Assembly (NCBI GenBank): GCA_005882275.1 | Contig: VBAK01000127.1 | Location: 1-37,950 of the forward strand | Length of the DNA: 37,950 nt | Source: Candidatus Segetimicrobium genomatis | GTDB lineage: Bacteria > Sysuimicrobiota > Sysuimicrobiia > Sysuimicrobiales > Segetimicrobiaceae | Direction: 5' to 3' | Shown here: positions 30,764 to 37,950 of the stretch, one piece after another | How the letters are laid out: each line of letters starts with the position of its first letter | How positions within the stretch are numbered: position 1 is the stretch's first letter | Program-made: the position numbers and the translations under genes | The notes under the pieces: generated by a model | Seen by the model: the letters and a program-made list of their open reading frames with translations, nothing else | What the model was told of the DNA's origin: nothing | Databases searched by the model: none

Positions 30764-31909
30764 GTGAGTGTGCCGCCGAAAATCCTCATTGCGGACGACA
30801 ACCCGATGAACGTCAGCGTGCTGCAGACCCACCTCTCGGCCCACGGGTACGACATTCTCACGGCGGCCGACGGCGCACAGGCGTTGACGGTCGCCAGAGA
30901 ACAGCGGCCGGACCTGGTGCTGCTGGATGTCGTGATGCCCGAGATGGATGGGTTCGAGGTCTGCCGGCGCCTCAAGGCCGATGCCGCCCTCCATTTCGTG
31001 CCGGTCATCATCATCACGGCCAAAACCGATCCCGAGGATACCGTCGCGGGGTTGGAGGCGGGCGGGGACGAGTACCTGACGAAACCCGTCGACCCGGCCG
31101 CCCTGGTGGCCAGGGTCAAATCGATGCTGCGAATCAAAGCCCTCCACGATACGGTTCGGGAACAGGCCGCCCGGCTGCACACCCAGGCGGCGCAGCTCGC
31201 CGAATGGAACCGCACGCTCGAGCAGCGGGTCGTGGAGCAGGTGCAGTCCCTGGAGCGCCTCGGCCGGCTCCGCCGGTTTCTCTCCCCGCAGGTGGCCGAG
31301 ATCATCGTGTCATCGGGAGACGAACGCGCGCTGGAGAGCCACCGGCGGGAGATCACGGTCGTGTTCTGCGACCTGAGGGGATTTACCCCGTTCGCCGAGA
31401 GCGCGGAGCCCGAAGAGGTCATGGGCATCCTCCGCGAATTCCATTCTGCCACCGGTGATCTGATCTACCGGTTCGAAGGGACCCTCGAGCGCTTCGCCGG
31501 GGATGGGTTCATGGTCTTCTTCAACGACCCCTTCCCCTGCCGGGACCCCGCGGCGCGCGCCGTTCAGATGGCCGTCGCCATACGCGGTCGGGTCAGCGAT
31601 CTGATCGAGTGCTGGCGGAAGCGAGGGCACCGGCTCGACTTCGGCGCGGGGATCGCCCAGGGGTTCGCCACGCTCGGCAGGATCGGTTTCGAAGGGCGAT
31701 TCGATTACGGGGCCATCGGCACCGTCACCAACCTCGCCTCCCGGCTCTGCGACACCGCCCGCCCCGAGCAGATCCTGATCAGCGAACGGGTGTACGCGGC
31801 GGTGGAGGGATTGGTGGAGGTTGAGCCGGCCGGCGACCTTCCCCTGCGTGGGTTCGCCAAACCCGTCCCGGCGTACAACGTGGTTCGCCTGAGGGGGACC
31901 GTGGCCTGA
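30764..31909 (+). CDS. Response regulator with class III adenylate/guanylate cyclase output
   Basis: A 381-residue cytoplasmic protein. Residues 5-120 are a receiver domain with acidic Asp11-Asp12, phosphoacceptor Asp55 (LLDVVMPEMDGF) and Lys107. Residues about 125-165 form a coiled coil (RLHTQAAQLAEWNRTLEQRV). Residues about 195-375 are a class III cyclase catalytic domain with metal-binding Asp203 (FCDLRGFT) and Asp247 (FAGDGFM). The usual Lys before GDG is replaced by Arg (LERFAGDG) and the second base-recognition region reads YGAIGTVTNLASRL, so substrate (ATP or GTP) is uncertain. GTG start with GGAGA 7 nt upstream. No histidine kinase is adjacent. Convergent with the cyclic-nucleotide-binding gene, 6 nt apart. 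Confidence 0.92.
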   Translation: MSVPPKILIADDNPMNVSVLQTHLSAHGYDILTAADGAQALTVAREQRPDLVLLDVVMPEMDGFEVCRRLKADAALHFVPVIIITAKTDPEDTVAGLEAGGDEYLTKPVDPAALVARVKSMLRIKALHDTVREQAARLHTQAAQLAEWNRTLEQRVVEQVQSLERLGRLRRFLSPQVAEIIVSSGDERALESHRREITVVFCDLRGFTPFAESAEPEEVMGILREFHSATGDLIYRFEGTLERFAGDGFMVFFNDPFPCRDPAARAVQMAVAIRGRVSDLIECWRKRGHRLDFGAGIAQGFATLGRIGFEGRFDYGAIGTVTNLASRLCDTARPEQILISERVYAAVEGLVEVEPAGDLPLRGFAKPVPAYNVVRLRGTVA

Positions 31910-31915
31910 CCGCGC

Positions 31916-32350
31916 TCAGGCGACCGCCGATTTCTCCGCCTGGCGGAGGCGCCTGGACAACGTCCGCATGATCCGGCGCACGATCGGCAGGGACTCGTCC
32001 AGCAACTGCCAGAATTCGCGATAGCCGAGCACCAGGAGCCGCATCGGCGTGGTCGCTTCGACACTCGCCGACCGCGGCTCGCCGTCGATCAGGCTCATTT
32101 CCCCAAAGAAATCGCCGGGCCCCAGGCGCACGCGCCCCCCCCTCCTGGTCGTCACCAGCGCCCGGCCGTCGACGATCACGAACAGCTCGCGGCCCGCCTC
32201 GCCGGCGGCCGCCACGGGCCTCCCGGCCGGGACTTCCACCTCCCTGATCAGCCGGGAGATTCGGCCCAGGTCCGCCTGGGAGAGTCCGACAAACAGGGGC
32301 AGTTTCTCCAAAACCGCAGATCGTCCAGATGCCGACGGCCACAGCAGCAT
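31916..32350 (-). CDS. Cyclic-nucleotide-binding domain protein without output domain
   Basis: A 144-residue protein. The Crp-type beta-roll spans about 10-120, with LPLFVGLSQADLGRI, the hairpin AGRPVAAAGEAGRELFVI, and the phosphate-binding cassette GDFFGEMSLIDGEPRSASVEA. In that cassette the Gly-Glu and Arg-Ser pair are intact as in cAMP-binding members. The last 25 residues form one helix. There is no DNA-binding helix-turn-helix, kinase or channel domain, so it would act by protein contact. A frame extends to 32431, but GAGGAGG at 8-nt spacing places the start at ATG 32350. Tail-to-tail with the cyclase, suggesting that they form a signal/receiver pair. Confidence 0.88.
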   Translation of the reverse strand: MLLWPSASGRSAVLEKLPLFVGLSQADLGRISRLIREVEVPAGRPVAAAGEAGRELFVIVDGRALVTTRRGGRVRLGPGDFFGEMSLIDGEPRSASVEATTPMRLLVLGYREFWQLLDESLPIVRRIMRTLSRRLRQAEKSAVA

Positions 32351-32529
32351 GCGCGCCACCTCCTCGCTGGGGTGATGGTTCACGGCTCTACTACGTATTT
32401 TTCCAACGCGACCGGAGGCAAAACTCCTCACGTGGAAAAGAATCCCCTACGCAGGCGTCGAAGTACCCTCGCAGGCGATCCGACGGCGCTGAACCGGAGA
32501 CGCGGGTCCATACGGGGGAGGTGGGGGAC

Positions 32530-33591
32530 ATGCGCGTGCGATCGATCTGCCTGCGCGTCTTCGTGATCCTGTGCGTGGCGCTGGCCGCCCCGGCGGCGGA
32601 CGTGCGCGCGCAGGCCAGGGCGGCCCGGGTCGGTCTCGTGTTCGACGTGGGGGGCCGCGGCGATCTCTCGTTCAACGATATGGCATACGCGGGCCTCGAA
32701 CGAGCGGCCAAGACGTTCGGCGCCCGGATCGCGAGCAAGTACCTGGAGCCGACGGCGGGCGGGCAGAACCGCGAGGAACTGGTGCGGCTGCTCGGCGAGG
32801 GCAAGTACGATCTCATCATCGGGGTCGGGTTCCTCTTCACGGATGCCATCACCAAGGTCGCGAAGGACTTCCCCGCCGCCAGATTCGCCATCGTTGACGG
32901 CTGCCCCGACACGCCGGCGCCGAACGTCGCGTGCCTGCTCTTCAAGGAGCAGGAGGGGTCCTTCCTGGTCGGCGCCCTGGCCGGCATGTACACGAAGACC
33001 AACAAGGCCGGCTTCGTGGGGGGCATGAAGATCCCGCTGATCGAGCGGTTTGAGGCCGGCTACACGGCGGGCGCCGAGTACGTCAACCCCAAGGTGACCG
33101 TCTACGCCGATTACGCGGGCACCACCGGGGAGGCGTTCAAGGATCCCGTCAAAGGCAAGGAACTGGCCTTGGCCCAATACGACCGCGGCGCCGACGTCAT
33201 CTATCACGCATCGGGCGCGACGGGCATCGGCGTGTTCGAGGCCGCGGTGGGGCGGAACAAGATGGCGATCGGCGTCGACGCCGACCAGTCCCTCACGGTC
33301 TCTGCCAACGAGCGCCCGCACATCCTGACGAGCATGACAAAACGGGTGGACGTCGCCGTCTTCGACGCCATCCGGGCGCTGGTCCGGGGCTCGTGGACAC
33401 CCGGCCCTCAGGTCTTCGGCCTCCGGGAAGGCGGCGTCGGCTACGCGGTCAACGCGTACAACAGAGGACTGCTCAGTCCCTACACGCCGAAGCTCGAGGC
33501 GCTCAAGCAGGATATCGTCGCGGGGAGGATCAAGGTTCCGGCGAACAGGCAGGAGCTGCAAACGTTCCTCACGTCGGTTGGAAGGAAGTGA
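32530..33591 (+). CDS. BMP-family ABC transporter substrate-binding protein
   Basis: A 353-residue periplasmic binding protein of the basic membrane protein (PnrA/BmpA) group, whose characterised members bind nucleosides. A signal peptide spans about 1-28 (VFVILCVALAAPAADVRAQA). Family landmarks are VGLVFDVGGRGDLSFNDMAY near the start, YDLIIGVGFLFTDAI and GFVGGMKIPLIERFEAGY. The aspartate and phenylalanine that contact the ligand in this family appear conserved. Unlike many homologues it lacks a clear lipobox cysteine, so it may be soluble in the periplasm. ATG at 32530 with GGGGGAC upstream. First gene of the importer; 179 nt separate it from the divergent cNMP gene. Confidence 0.93.
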   Translation: MRVRSICLRVFVILCVALAAPAADVRAQARAARVGLVFDVGGRGDLSFNDMAYAGLERAAKTFGARIASKYLEPTAGGQNREELVRLLGEGKYDLIIGVGFLFTDAITKVAKDFPAARFAIVDGCPDTPAPNVACLLFKEQEGSFLVGALAGMYTKTNKAGFVGGMKIPLIERFEAGYTAGAEYVNPKVTVYADYAGTTGEAFKDPVKGKELALAQYDRGADVIYHASGATGIGVFEAAVGRNKMAIGVDADQSLTVSANERPHILTSMTKRVDVAVFDAIRALVRGSWTPGPQVFGLREGGVGYAVNAYNRGLLSPYTPKLEALKQDIVAGRIKVPANRQELQTFLTSVGRK

Positions 33592-33642
33592 TCGGCGGCC
33601 GCGCCGCCTGCGCACGGGGCCGTCCGGCCGGGGGCGCATGCG

Positions 33643-35199
33643 ATGGTGCCGCAGGACGCGGAGTCCACCGCGCCGGTCCTCATTGAGCTCCAGGAGATCA
33701 CCAGGCGGTTCCCCGGGCTCCTGGCCAACGACCGCGTCTCGCTGAGCGTCCGCGAACAGGAGATTCACGCCCTCGTGGGGGAGAACGGCGCCGGCAAGAC
33801 GACGTTGATGAACGTCCTCTACGGCCTGTGTCAGCCCGACGGGGGCCGGCTGCTCTGGCGGGGCCGGCCGGTGGTGATCCGAGGCCCGGGGGCCGCGCTG
33901 CGGCTCGGCATTGGCATGGTCCACCAGCACTTCATGCTCTTCCCCCCGTTTACCGTGCTGGAGAACGTGATCCTCGGCGCGGAGCCCGCCCGGACGGGTG
34001 TCGTCGCCCTGAGGGAAGCGCGCGCCCACGTTGCGGGCCTCGCAGACCAATACGGCTTCGACCTGGACCTCGACGCCCGCGTCGAGGCGCTCTCCGTGGG
34101 CGAGCAGCAGCGCGTGGAGATCCTCAAGGTCCTGTACCGCGGCGCGCAGCTCCTCATCCTCGACGAACCCACGGCCGTGCTCGGGCCCCAGGAGGTCCGT
34201 GCACTGTTCCGGAACCTGCGTCGCCTGCGGGATCAGGGGCGAACCATCATCTTCATCAGCCACAAGCTCGACGAGGTGCTGGGGATCGCCGACCGCATCA
34301 CGGTGCTGCGGCGGGGGCGGGTCATCGGGACGGTCCAGGCCGCCGCCGCCCGGCCGCCGATGCTGGCCGAGATGATGGTCGGCCGACCGGTCCTGATGCA
34401 CGTCCCCCGCTCCCCCGCCATGCCCGGAGCCGCGCGTCTCGAGGTGGCGGGTCTCTCGGTCTCAGGCGCGGGAGGACGGCTGCGTGTCCGGGAGGTCTCC
34501 TTTAGCGTCCGCGCCGGGGAAATCTACGCGATCGCCGGCGTGCAGGGCAACGGCCAGACGGAACTCGTGGAATCGATCGTGGGGCTGCGGCCGAGCGCCG
34601 CCGGGCGGATCCTTCTGGCCGGGCAAGACGTCACGGCCCTGAGCGTCGCCGCGCGGCGCGCCGCCGGCATGGCGTATATCCCTGAGGACCGCCATCGGCT
34701 CGGGCTCGTGCTGGCCATGAGCGCCCGGGAGAACCTCATCCTCGGGCATCACCGGAGAGACGCGTTCCCCGGCGGGCCGCTGCTCGACGACCGCGCCGTC
34801 GACCGGTTCGCCGCCGAGTGCTGCCGGGAGTACGACATCCGCGTCGCCGGCCCGGGGACCCCCGCGCTGGCCCTCTCGGGCGGCAACCAGCAGCGCCTGG
34901 TGATCGCCCGGGAGTTCGCCTTCACCCCCACGATCCTGATCGCGGCGCAACCCACCCGGGGACTCGATGTCGGCGCGACCGAGTTCGTCTACCGCAGGCT
35001 GCATCAGATCAAGGACCGGGGCCTGGCCGTGCTTCTCGTCTCGGTCGATCTCGAAGAGGCGCTGGCGCTGGCCGACCGGATCGCGGTGCTCTACAACGGG
35101 CGGATCGCCGGCGAGTTCCGGCGCGGGGAAGCCGACGCGGCCACGCTGGGACTGTACATGGCCGGCGGCGGGCCCCAGGCGGGGCGGGCCGTCCCGTGA
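33643..35199 (+). CDS. Nucleoside-type ABC transporter ATP-binding protein (two NBDs)
   Basis: A 518-residue ATPase with two nucleotide-binding domains in one chain, as in YufO/NupO-type importers. NBD1 has Walker A GENGAGKT (46-53), the signature LSVGEQQ and Walker B LLILDEPTAVLGP. NBD2 has a degenerate Walker A GVQGNGQT, signature LSGGNQQ and IAAQPTRGLD, the normal state of the second domain in this family. It powers uptake through the two permeases that follow. ATG 33643 is 51 nt after the binding-protein stop. Its TGA overlaps the next GTG start (GTGA), coupling translation. Confidence 0.94.
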   Translation: MVPQDAESTAPVLIELQEITRRFPGLLANDRVSLSVREQEIHALVGENGAGKTTLMNVLYGLCQPDGGRLLWRGRPVVIRGPGAALRLGIGMVHQHFMLFPPFTVLENVILGAEPARTGVVALREARAHVAGLADQYGFDLDLDARVEALSVGEQQRVEILKVLYRGAQLLILDEPTAVLGPQEVRALFRNLRRLRDQGRTIIFISHKLDEVLGIADRITVLRRGRVIGTVQAAAARPPMLAEMMVGRPVLMHVPRSPAMPGAARLEVAGLSVSGAGGRLRVREVSFSVRAGEIYAIAGVQGNGQTELVESIVGLRPSAAGRILLAGQDVTALSVAARRAAGMAYIPEDRHRLGLVLAMSARENLILGHHRRDAFPGGPLLDDRAVDRFAAECCREYDIRVAGPGTPALALSGGNQQRLVIAREFAFTPTILIAAQPTRGLDVGATEFVYRRLHQIKDRGLAVLLVSVDLEEALALADRIAVLYNGRIAGEFRRGEADAATLGLYMAGGGPQAGRAVP

Positions 35200-36284
35200 G
35201 AGCGGGCGGCCCGCTGCTCGCGCAGGCCGCCGCTCCCATTGTCGCGGTCCTCGCGGGCGGCCTCATCGCCTCCGCGATCATCCTCGCGATCCACGAGAAC
35301 CCGCTGCGGGTCTTCGCGCTCATGGCCGCGTTCAACATGCAGCCCGGCTCCGTCGCCAGCATCCTCACGTCCGCCACGCCCCTGATCTTCGCGGGCCTGG
35401 CGACCGCGATCGGGTTTCGGGTCAACGTGTTCAACATCGGCGTCGAAGGCCAGTACTACGTCGGGGCGTTTGCCGCCTCGCTCGCCGCCTTCGGTCTGCG
35501 CGGGGTTCCCCCGGCGCTCCACCTGACCGTCATCGTCGCGGCGGCGATGCTGGGTGGACTGCTCTGGGGGTGGGTGCCCGCCGTCCTCCGGCGGCGGCGC
35601 GGAGCCCACGAAGTCATCACGACGATCATGATGAACTACATCGCCTTCAACATCGTGCTCTATCTCCTCGGGCTGGTGCGCGACCGCCACCTCGGGAGCA
35701 CGGCGCGGATCCGCACTCCGCTGTTCCCGCCGTCGGCGCAGATGCCCCGCCTGACCCCCCTCCTCAACGCCCTCGGCGCTCCTCTCCCGAGTTACTCGAC
35801 GCTCAACTGGTTCCTGGTGATCGCGCTGGCGCTCGCCATGGTCGTGTGGTTCTGGCTCCGCCGCTCGCGATTCGGCTACGAGGTCAGAGCCGCCGCCCTC
35901 AATCCGCCGGCGGCCGAAGCGGCGGGGATCAACGTGGCGCAGATCCAGTTCGTGATGTTCCTCCTCTCGGGGGCGATCGCCGGCCTGGTGGGCCTGAGCG
36001 ACTTACTGGGGCGCACCGGCTACTTCGACATCGACTTCCCGAAAGGCCTGGGGTTCCTCGGGATCTCCGTCGCGCTGCTCGCGCGCAATGATCCGCTCGG
36101 CGTGATTCCGGCGGCGCTGCTGTTCGGCTATCTGGACCGCGGCGCGGAAGGCATCCAGGCGTTTGGCAGCGTGCCGCGCGAGGTGATCACGATTCTCGAG
36201 GCGGTCATCATCCTGGCGATCGTCGTCTCGTACGAGATCATGGGGCGCTACGTCCGGGTGCTGCGGAAGCAGGAGGCGGCGTAG
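35196..36284 (+). CDS. ABC transporter permease 1 (YufP/NupP-like)
   Basis: A 362-residue integral membrane protein with eight or more hydrophobic helices, including IVAVLAGGLIASAIILAI near the start and HLTVIVAAAMLGGLLWGWVP. The family motif NVFNIGVEGQYYVGAF and the cytoplasmic loop GYEVRAAALNPPAAEAAGIN, which docks the ATPase, are clear. It opens at GTG 35196 overlapping the ATPase stop by 4 nt. A frame reaching 34818 is inside the ATPase gene and is not used. Together with the next gene it forms the heterodimeric channel of a nucleoside-type importer. Confidence 0.93.
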   Translation: MRAGGPLLAQAAAPIVAVLAGGLIASAIILAIHENPLRVFALMAAFNMQPGSVASILTSATPLIFAGLATAIGFRVNVFNIGVEGQYYVGAFAASLAAFGLRGVPPALHLTVIVAAAMLGGLLWGWVPAVLRRRRGAHEVITTIMMNYIAFNIVLYLLGLVRDRHLGSTARIRTPLFPPSAQMPRLTPLLNALGAPLPSYSTLNWFLVIALALAMVVWFWLRRSRFGYEVRAAALNPPAAEAAGINVAQIQFVMFLLSGAIAGLVGLSDLLGRTGYFDIDFPKGLGFLGISVALLARNDPLGVIPAALLFGYLDRGAEGIQAFGSVPREVITILEAVIILAIVVSYEIMGRYVRVLRKQEAA

Positions 36285-37190
36285 ATGCCCCTGGCCGCCT
36301 CCGCCATCCGGCTCACCGTGCCGATCCTCCTGGCCGCCCTCGGCGGGGTTTTCTCGGAGCGTGGGGGGGTGGTGAACATCGCGCTCGAGGGCATGATGAT
36401 CACCGGCACGTTCTTTGCCGCCCTCGGAGCGCACCTGCACGGTCCCCTCGCAGGGGCGCTGTACGCCGCGCTCGGGGGCGCCGGATTGGCGCTCGTCCAC
36501 GCCGTCGTCACCGTCACCTTTGGCGTCGATCAGATCGTCGCGGGCGTGGCCCTGAATCTCCTCGCCGCCGGCGTGTCACGCTTTCTCACGATTCAGATTT
36601 TTGGCGTCGCCACGCAGTCGCCCGGCGTCTCAGGGTTTGCGCCCTTCAGCGTCCCGGGGCTCGACCGCGTCCAGGCCCTCGCGCCTCTGGTGACGGGCAT
36701 CTCACCCTTCGTCCCCGCCGCGCTGCTGCTGGCCCTCCTGGGCCAGTGGACCCTCCGACGCACCGTCTTCGGCCTCAGGCTCCGCGCCGTCGGGGAGAAC
36801 CCGCGCGCCGCCGAGACGCTCGGTATCAACGTCTACCGGATGCGCTACGCCGGGGTGGTGCTCAGCGGCGCCCTCGCCGGGCTGGCCGGCGCGTATCTGG
36901 TGCTGGAGCAGGCGCACTCCTATCTCGAAGGCATGACGCAGGGGCTGGGCTTCATTGCGCTGGCGGCGGTCATCTTCGGCAACTGGTGGCCGGCCGGCGC
37001 CCTCGGCGCCGCCGCGCTCTTCGGCCTCTTCGAGGCCGTCAGCCTGCGGATCGTGACGAGCAGCGTCCCCTATCAGTTCATCCAGTCGCTGCCGTACGTC
37101 GTCACGATCCTGGTGCTGGCGGGCTTCGTCCGCCGCGCCACGCCCCCGGCGGCCGACGGTATTCCCTATAGGAAGGACGGCGTGGAGTGA
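36285..37190 (+). CDS. ABC transporter permease 2 (YufQ/NupQ-like)
   Basis: A 301-residue permease with about eight transmembrane segments. It starts at the ATG immediately after the previous gene's stop. Family motifs include GVFSERGGVVNIALEGMM, VDQIVAGVALNLLAAG and the coupling loop GLRLRAVGENPRAAETLGIN. It pairs with permease 1. The gene ends the four-gene importer operon; the next gene is convergent, ending 41 nt farther on. Substrate is inferred from the BMP binding protein, not from the permease. Confidence 0.93.
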   Translation: MPLAASAIRLTVPILLAALGGVFSERGGVVNIALEGMMITGTFFAALGAHLHGPLAGALYAALGGAGLALVHAVVTVTFGVDQIVAGVALNLLAAGVSRFLTIQIFGVATQSPGVSGFAPFSVPGLDRVQALAPLVTGISPFVPAALLLALLGQWTLRRTVFGLRLRAVGENPRAAETLGINVYRMRYAGVVLSGALAGLAGAYLVLEQAHSYLEGMTQGLGFIALAAVIFGNWWPAGALGAAALFGLFEAVSLRIVTSSVPYQFIQSLPYVVTILVLAGFVRRATPPAADGIPYRKDGVE

Positions 37191-37231
37191 CGGTCAGGAT
37201 CGCCGGGCGCGGCGGCGCGAACCACCTTCCC

Positions 37232-37950
37232 CTAGAGCCGGCGGTTCCACTCCGCGGCCGCCCACGAAAGCGCCTCCTGCGGCGTCATCCGACCGAAGAA
37301 CGCGTTCTCCACCGCCTCGCGGAAGATGCGGAGGAGCTCGTCGCTGCGGGGCGTCACGACGGTGAGGTCCCGCGCGATCCCGAGCTCTTGAGCGGCGATG
37401 GCGCGGCCCCGGGCCTCGGGAGTGGTCCCGCCCCGGGTGAAGTACGGGTCGGCCGCGGCGGCCACCGTGGAAGGAAACGCTGCGACGACATGCGAGAACC
37501 CGAACTGGTTTTCGTCGTTCGTGACGAACAGCGCAAAATCCACCGCCTCGGCCGGGTGACGGCTCGCCAGCGGGACGGCCAGGTCCATCGTCGGCAGGTC
37601 GAGCACGCGCCCCCGCCCGAGCGGCGCCGGCGCGACCAGGGTCTCGCGGTAGGCGTCCGGGCCGTCCGAGCGTACCCGGAGGAGAAACTCGGGCCCCGTC
37701 ACCAGCATCGCCAGCTGCCCGGCCGCGTACCGCTCGGTGGCCCCGAGATACCCGCGCTGGAGCGTGTCGGCGGGGAACATGTCGCGCCTGAACAGGTCCA
37801 CGTACCGCGCGAGCAGCGCCGCGTGGGCCGGGCCGGCGAACACCGCGCGGCGCCGGTCGGGGCTGAGCACCGGCAGCCCCTCTTCCTGGAACAGCGTCAG
37901 CAGCCGGATCGTGTCCACGTTCGGCATGAACCCGTACACGCCGGTCCTCT
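37232..37950 (-). CDS. Family 1 extracellular solute-binding protein, N-terminus missing
   Basis: The last 239 residues of a periplasmic binding protein; the frame continues past the right edge. Features of carbohydrate-type family 1 binding proteins are visible: AAGQLAMLVTGPEFLLRV (ligand lobe), LAVPLASRHPAEAVDFALFV (the segment in which such proteins list residue sets for hinge contact), PYF and the C-terminal MTPQEALSWAAAEWNRRL. It is unrelated in sequence to the BMP-type protein upstream. No permease is visible in the window. Substrate may be a sugar or similar solute. Confidence 0.82.
   Translation of the reverse strand, partial: RTGVYGFMPNVDTIRLLTLFQEEGLPVLSPDRRRAVFAGPAHAALLARYVDLFRRDMFPADTLQRGYLGATERYAAGQLAMLVTGPEFLLRVRSDGPDAYRETLVAPAPLGRGRVLDLPTMDLAVPLASRHPAEAVDFALFVTNDENQFGFSHVVAAFPSTVAAAADPYFTRGGTTPEARGRAIAAQELGIARDLTVVTPRSDELLRIFREAVENAFFGRMTPQEALSWAAAEWNRRL

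Overview
The window is very GC-rich bacterial chromosome, densely packed, with short intergenic gaps, frequent GTG starts and many 4-nt ATGA/GTGA gene overlaps. An AcrB-type RND pump with its periplasmic adaptor implies a two-membrane cell envelope. No rRNA, tRNA, CRISPR array, IS element or phage gene is visible, so phylum cannot be fixed from the sequence. The mix (organic-acid and amide catabolism, many transporters, cAMP and partner-switching signalling) resembles uncultivated GC-rich soil or sediment lineages; that placement is inference only.

Layout, left to right. (1) 1-1213: 5' part of a secreted beta-helix protein cut by the left edge, plus a possible 22-residue membrane peptide. (2) 1381-4567: a small hypothetical protein, a D-Ala-D-Ala carboxypeptidase translationally coupled to a zinc alcohol dehydrogenase, and a divergent 68-residue protein. 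(3) 4595-9721: a five-gene minus-strand operon of CoA-transferase subunits A and B, a DUF1684 protein, an acetyl-CoA-synthetase-like ligase and a cobalamin-binding-protein-like gene. Subunit A carries an in-frame TGA. (4) 9874-14350: a DUF305-like exported protein, then on the plus strand msrA, a ThDP-dependent enzyme, a possible 30-residue peptide and a second zinc alcohol dehydrogenase paralogous to the first. (5) 14354-18075: a coupled pair, a HEAT-repeat protein and an HD-GYP-like protein, sharing a related N-terminal domain; the HD protein has a Gly-rich repetitive linker. (6) 18146-20145: a CatE-like VOC protein, a STAS anti-sigma-antagonist and a divergent RsbW-type ATPase. (7) 20191-23720: DUF1989 protein, D-2-hydroxyacid dehydrogenase and ureohydrolase, with divergent pxpA, a probable nitrogen-compound salvage locus. 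(8) 23871-28753: a small membrane protein and an RND efflux pair. (9) 28934-32350: an HpaB-family monooxygenase, a response-regulator nucleotide cyclase and a single-domain cyclic-nucleotide-binding protein. (10) 32530-37190: a complete BMP-type (nucleoside-like) ABC importer. (11) 37232-right edge: part of a family 1 solute-binding protein.

The most notable points are the HEAT/HD-GYP pair with a shared N-terminal module, the TGA-interrupted CoA-transferase subunit with a bulged hairpin just downstream, the tail-to-tail cyclase/cNMP-receptor pair, and the unusual combination of DUF1989, ureohydrolase and hydroxyacid dehydrogenase. Several starts were moved inward from the longest reading frame on the basis of ribosome-binding sites or conserved N-termini.
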